A DNA stretch of 64,000 bases, from the NCBI GenBank assembly GCA_903642215.1, contig CAHJWG010000004.1, positions 124,001 to 188,000 on the forward strand. The letters run 5' to 3'. This DNA is from Sphingobacteriaceae bacterium. GTDB taxonomy: Bacteria > Bacteroidota > Bacteroidia > Sphingobacteriales > Sphingobacteriaceae. Positions 60,468 through 64,000 of this stretch are shown piece after piece; positions within the stretch are counted from its first letter, which is position 1; the number at the start of each line of letters is the position of its first letter. A model generated the notes under the pieces. It was given only the letters and a program-made list of their open reading frames with translations, was not told where the DNA came from and searched no databases. A program made the translations under genes and the position numbers.

Positions 60468-63400
60468 TCACACCCTGTTAAAAAATAAAACCTGGTTCCT
60501 TAACTTCTTTTGCAGCAATTTATTAATTGCCCCAGGCAACATCCGCCAAGCCCAATTTTTTTCTTTGGAAGCCGGCGTGTTCATCCTGGATTTTTCATCC
60601 AAGCCCAAAATATCCTGCATCGGGATAATTACCGTTTTAGCAACTGAAGTATAAGCGAGCTTAGCCAAAATCCAATGCACGTTTTCTTCCGAAACTTTGG
60701 TGCCAACATATTGCTTTAATCTTTTGATGCTTTGTTTATCGGCATCTTTTGCGAACCAGCCCACAATTGTATTATTGTCGTGCGTGCCGGTGTATGCAAA
60801 ACTATTTTGCTGATAATTGTGCGGAATATGAATAGAACCGGGCATATCTTCGCCAAAAGCAAACTGTAAAACCTTCATCCCGGGAAACCTAAATTCGTCG
60901 CGAAGCTGGTAAACGGCTTCGTTAATTTCACCTAAATCTTCGGCTACAAAAGGTAATTTCCCTATTTCTTTTTGTAAAACTGTAAAAAAATCACTTCCGG
61001 GTCCGGCTTTCCATTCGCCGTTAATTGCTGTTTTTTCTTTGGAGGAAACTTCCCAGTAATCCGAAAAAGCACGAAAATGATCCAGCCGGAGCAGATCAAA
61101 AAGTTCCGTATTTTTACGGATCCGCTGCACCCACCAGCTGTAATTGCTGGCTTTTAAAGCTTCCCAGTTAAAAACCGGCATTCCCCAAAGCTGCCCGTCG
61201 GCGTTAAAATAATCCGGCGGCACACCGGCAACGCCTATCATGTTACTATTTTTATCCAAAGAAAATATTTCCGGGTTTGCCCAAACATCTACCGAATCAT
61301 AGCTGATATAAAACGGCAAATCTCCCAAAAGCCGAATGCTTCTTTTATGGCAGAAATCTTTTAATGCTTTCCACTGGTTAAAGAATAAAAACTGCAGCCA
61401 TTTTTCCTTTTGCAGCAAAATCCGGTTTTTTGCGGAGAACTGCTCCAGCACTTTCGACTCGCGTTTTTTATACGGTTCCGGCCATTCAAACCAGGGTTTA
61501 CCTTCGTGATGCTGTTTTAAAACCGTATAAAGCGCAAAATCGTTTAACCAGGAAACCTGCGTTTCACAGAATTGATCAAAAGCTGATTGCAATTCCGGGA
61601 ATTCGTGCCGGCAAAAGTTTTGATAAGCAGTTTCAAAAAGCTGGTCTTTTGCTGCTTTCGCGCCTTTAAAATCTACCTTTTCTGTTCCGGGTAAACAGAA
61701 TTTTTTAAGTTCTTTTTTGGATAGTAAACCATCCTTTGCTAATAATTCCGGACTGATCAAAATCGTGTTTCCGGCAATGCTGGAAACGGAACTGTAAGGC
61801 GAATAACTTTGCTCCGGCCCGGTTGGGTTTAAGGGTAATAATTGCCAGAACTGCTGTTTGGACTGATATAAAAATTTAGCAAATGCAATCGCTTCCGGGC
61901 CTAAATCGCCAATTCCAAACGCAGAAGGCAGCGAAGTAATGTGCATCAAAATTCCGGCGTTCCGCTTCGTAATTTTCTGTTTCATTTTGAGGAATGCGTA
62001 AGGCAGCGAACCAAATAATCCGCTTACTTCAATCTCCTCCTCTTTAACCGAACCATCCGTATCGTCGAGTAAATTTCTCCAGGTTGCCGGTGCTTCTTTT
62101 GGCAGGATAATCCGGGTATGTTTCCAGTTAAAACCCTTTAAATCAATATGTTGTAACTTACAAATTTTAGCTAAACCCACTGGTACAATGGTAATATACC
62201 AGGTTTGATCGAGCTGCCTGGCAAAAGCAAAAATGTTCTCTTTATACTTTCCTTTAACTTTTAGCGGGATATATTTCCCGTTTAAAAATACATCCGGCGC
62301 AGCTTTTCGCTCGTTAAAAAGCGTATAGATAAGTTTTAATTTGACGTCTGCATTGTAACGGGTTTCCCATAACTGATCGGGATTTAAAGCATTTTTTCCA
62401 GTGATTTTATTTAAAGATTCCAGCCGTTTTTCGTAAGCAACCGGTCGGCGGTTATCGGGATCAACCATGCTGAAATCCCAGTTTTCGCAGCCCTGATACA
62501 CATCCGGAACGCCCGGACAAGTAAATTTCAGCAGCACTTGCGCCAACGAATTAATAATCCCGAAATCAGCAATTTTTTGATGGAACGTTTGAAAGCTCGC
62601 CCAAAAAGGTTTCGACTGATCTAAAATTCCATCGATAAAAGAAGCAGTTGCCTGCTCATACTTTTCATTTTCCGTTGCCCAATCCGAGTTTCGTTTGCCT
62701 TCCCGTAAAGCTTTCACCATATATTCCTGCAAACGGTTTTGGTAATTATCTTCATCTTCGCCCGGCATCGGGTAAGTGCCAATCAGCGTTTCATAAATAA
62801 AATATTCGTCGTTTGCATCCGGCAGGTTATTAATTTTAAGCGGGGCATTTAGCTGCTGCCAGCTTTTTACGGTTTCAAACCATTCATCCGTCAAATCAGA
62901 AAGTACATTTAAACGGGCACGCGCACCTTCGCCGCGTTTGGTATCGTGCGTAGAAGTTGCGTTGATGGAAAGCGGCCATTTCGCCTGTTTTTCCTGCATC
63001 TGCCGATGGAATTCTGTTGCAGAAATGCCAAAAGCATCCGGCGCATCGCCTACTTCACTGTGGCCGATAAACCGGTTATATGTGTACATCAGCGTATCTT
63101 CCACACCTTTTGCCATCAGCGGGCCGGTAAATTGCATGCAGCGCCGGTAAAAAAGCAAGGCGCGGTTATTAAAGTCGTTTTTGTTTTTGGGAGAGGGATG
63201 CAGCAGCACATTTTCCAGCACATCAACTGCCGGTTCTAACTCCGGCTTATTTTTCCGGATGCTGCCGAGTACTTCTTTTATCGCCTTAAAATCTTGATCC
63301 GGCAATGGGAAAATATTGCCGTAAAAACGGTAAACCGGACAGTAAATCAGCAGCGCAGCAATCGCATTTTTCAGTTCGCCGTCTTTTAATTTTTTAAGTG

Positions 63401-64000
63401 CTTTTGCATCAGCCAAATTTAATTCTAAAAAATAATGGTACAGGTTTTCCAATTCGCCGCCCATGTGTTCGTTCAAAATCAAAGCCTTCTTTTCGCTAAC
63501 CTGTTTTTGGACTGCTTTTTGATTTCCGGCCAACTCCTGATAAAAATTATTGAACTCCTTTTCTGCACTTTTATTTGTAAAAAGATTGTTTACCAACGCT
63601 AAAAAATCATAACCGGAAGTGCCTTCAACAGGCCAATTTTGTGGTAACTTTTCACCTTCTTCCAGTATTTTCTCAACTACGATATAAGTTTCCTCACCGG
63701 CCGTTTCCCGCAATTGTTCCAGGTATAAAGCCGGATCGTACAAACCGTCAATATGGTCAATCCGCAGGCCGGTAAAAATTCCTTGTTGTAAAAATTCTTT
63801 TATTTTGAGGTGATACGTTTCAAAAACTTCCGGGTTTTGGATATTGAGGCAAATCAAACTATTCACCGTAAAAAAACGGCGGAAATTAATTTTGCCGTCC
63901 GTTTCTTCATAAGAACACAAACGGTAATGCTGCTCATCACAAAGGTTTGAAATCAGTTCCGGGTTTTGGTTGATTCTTTCCAGATTCCCTTCGATCAAAA
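60468..64000 (-). CDS. Malto-oligosyltrehalose synthase fused to 4-alpha-glucanotransferase (partial)
   Basis: An unbroken frame of at least 1176 residues, cut at its N-terminus by the window edge; the TTG at 63998 is not the true start. Residues 1-671 are the C-terminal part of TreY (GLRIDHIDGLYDP with a catalytic Asp, IVVEKILEEGEKLP with a catalytic Glu, MAKGVEDTLMYTYNRFIGHSEVG, LKFTCPGVPDVYQG), which converts the end of maltooligosaccharides to trehalose. From about residue 672 (position 61985) MalQ begins: GILMHITSLPSAFGIGDLGP, LLRLDHFRAFSDYW, FVAEDLGEI and YTGTHDNNTIVGW. The two steps act on the same alpha-glucan pool. No stop or frame change separates the parts. Confidence 0.92.
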   Translation of the reverse strand, partial: LIEGNLERINQNPELISNLCDEQHYRLCSYEETDGKINFRRFFTVNSLICLNIQNPEVFETYHLKIKEFLQQGIFTGLRIDHIDGLYDPALYLEQLRETAGEETYIVVEKILEEGEKLPQNWPVEGTSGYDFLALVNNLFTNKSAEKEFNNFYQELAGNQKAVQKQVSEKKALILNEHMGGELENLYHYFLELNLADAKALKKLKDGELKNAIAALLIYCPVYRFYGNIFPLPDQDFKAIKEVLGSIRKNKPELEPAVDVLENVLLHPSPKNKNDFNNRALLFYRRCMQFTGPLMAKGVEDTLMYTYNRFIGHSEVGDAPDAFGISATEFHRQMQEKQAKWPLSINATSTHDTKRGEGARARLNVLSDLTDEWFETVKSWQQLNAPLKINNLPDANDEYFIYETLIGTYPMPGEDEDNYQNRLQEYMVKALREGKRNSDWATENEKYEQATASFIDGILDQSKPFWASFQTFHQKIADFGIINSLAQVLLKFTCPGVPDVYQGCENWDFSMVDPDNRRPVAYEKRLESLNKITGKNALNPDQLWETRYNADVKLKLIYTLFNERKAAPDVFLNGKYIPLKVKGKYKENIFAFARQLDQTWYITIVPVGLAKICKLQHIDLKGFNWKHTRIILPKEAPATWRNLLDDTDGSVKEEEIEVSGLFGSLPYAFLKMKQKITKRNAGILMHITSLPSAFGIGDLGPEAIAFAKFLYQSKQQFWQLLPLNPTGPEQSYSPYSSVSSIAGNTILISPELLAKDGLLSKKELKKFCLPGTEKVDFKGAKAAKDQLFETAYQNFCRHEFPELQSAFDQFCETQVSWLNDFALYTVLKQHHEGKPWFEWPEPYKKRESKVLEQFSAKNRILLQKEKWLQFLFFNQWKALKDFCHKRSIRLLGDLPFYISYDSVDVWANPEIFSLDKNSNMIGVAGVPPDYFNADGQLWGMPVFNWEALKASNYSWWVQRIRKNTELFDLLRLDHFRAFSDYWEVSSKEKTAINGEWKAGPGSDFFTVLQKEIGKLPFVAEDLGEINEAVYQLRDEFRFPGMKVLQFAFGEDMPGSIHIPHNYQQNSFAYTGTHDNNTIVGWFAKDADKQSIKRLKQYVGTKVSEENVHWILAKLAYTSVAKTVIIPMQDILGLDEKSRMNTPASKEKNWAWRMLPGAINKLLQKKLRNQVLFFNRV

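Noticed and set aside
1429..63284. Dispersed motif as a Chi or KOPS-type polar element
   Set aside because: Copies are split nearly evenly between strands and overlap gene ends and terminators, unlike polar recombination or segregation signals; a genome-wide skew test could still change this.
1429..63284. Dispersed motif as a transposon end
   Set aside because: Copies occur singly inside conserved gene domains without insertion or frame damage, so they arose by substitution rather than insertion.

Overview
The window looks like chromosome from a member of the Bacteroidota, most likely the family Sphingobacteriaceae (Mucilaginibacter/Pedobacter-like). The evidence is TAnnTTTG-type -7 promoter boxes, a T9SS type B sorting domain on a 2729-residue surface protein, the typical DUF2795, DUF4142 and BFN proteins, a TreY-MalQ fusion and moderate GC. 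The genus is an inference. Most genes are core or housekeeping, carried in short operons on both strands. No tRNA, rRNA operon, CRISPR array, prophage or intact transposase was seen.

Layout. 0-6.5 kb: the tail of a cobalamin adenosyltransferase, two small proteins, ispD-queA, gltA, and a BFN nuclease with a nucleoside transporter. 6.5-14.5 kb: TPR protein with chromate transporter, dnaB (with DnaA-box-like sites upstream), rlmB, manC and recQ. 14.6-22.4 kb: an OmpA/TPR/PD40 envelope protein, queE, a lipoprotein, a 385-bp palindromic element, folD with a partial duplicate of its 5' end, and lepA. 22.6-24.4 kb: an AT-rich two-gene AAA ATPase plus DUF4276/TOPRIM-like pair, a candidate defence module. 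24.4-34.8 kb: Pif1-like helicase, Y-family polymerase, oxidoreductase, NudK, a holin-like protein, a sigma-54 response regulator, RNase P RNA, a DUF4142 lipoprotein and a sedolisin. 34.9-38.2 kb: an AT-rich envelope-glycan cluster with the collapsed remains of an MBOAT/SGNH acyltransferase pair. 38.6-40.1 kb: a translationally coupled lipoprotein-SCO-cytochrome c operon. 40.2-48.4 kb: the giant T9SS protein with three repeats of about 1.4 kb. 48.7-57.8 kb: GH39, DUF72, stress-type proteins, SDR, PhyH-like oxygenase, PAP2-like phosphatase, and an omega-amidase with its aminotransferase. 58-60.4 kb: a toxin-antitoxin pair whose YoeB-like toxin has an in-frame stop, an SDR, and an AbiEii-type pair. 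60.5 kb to the end: the TreY-MalQ fusion.

The most striking signal belongs to no gene. A short motif, TAAAAGAAGYAT (with a TAAAAACAGYAT variant), usually preceded by GRTR- or GGTR-like bases, occurs roughly 55 times by eye, on both strands, in intergenic DNA and inside genes. Twice it forms a close inverted pair that works as a terminator stem. Density, lack of strand bias and terminator use resemble the DNA uptake sequences of Neisseria and Haemophilus, which I do not know to have been described in this phylum. Several intergenic palindromic repeat families are also present.
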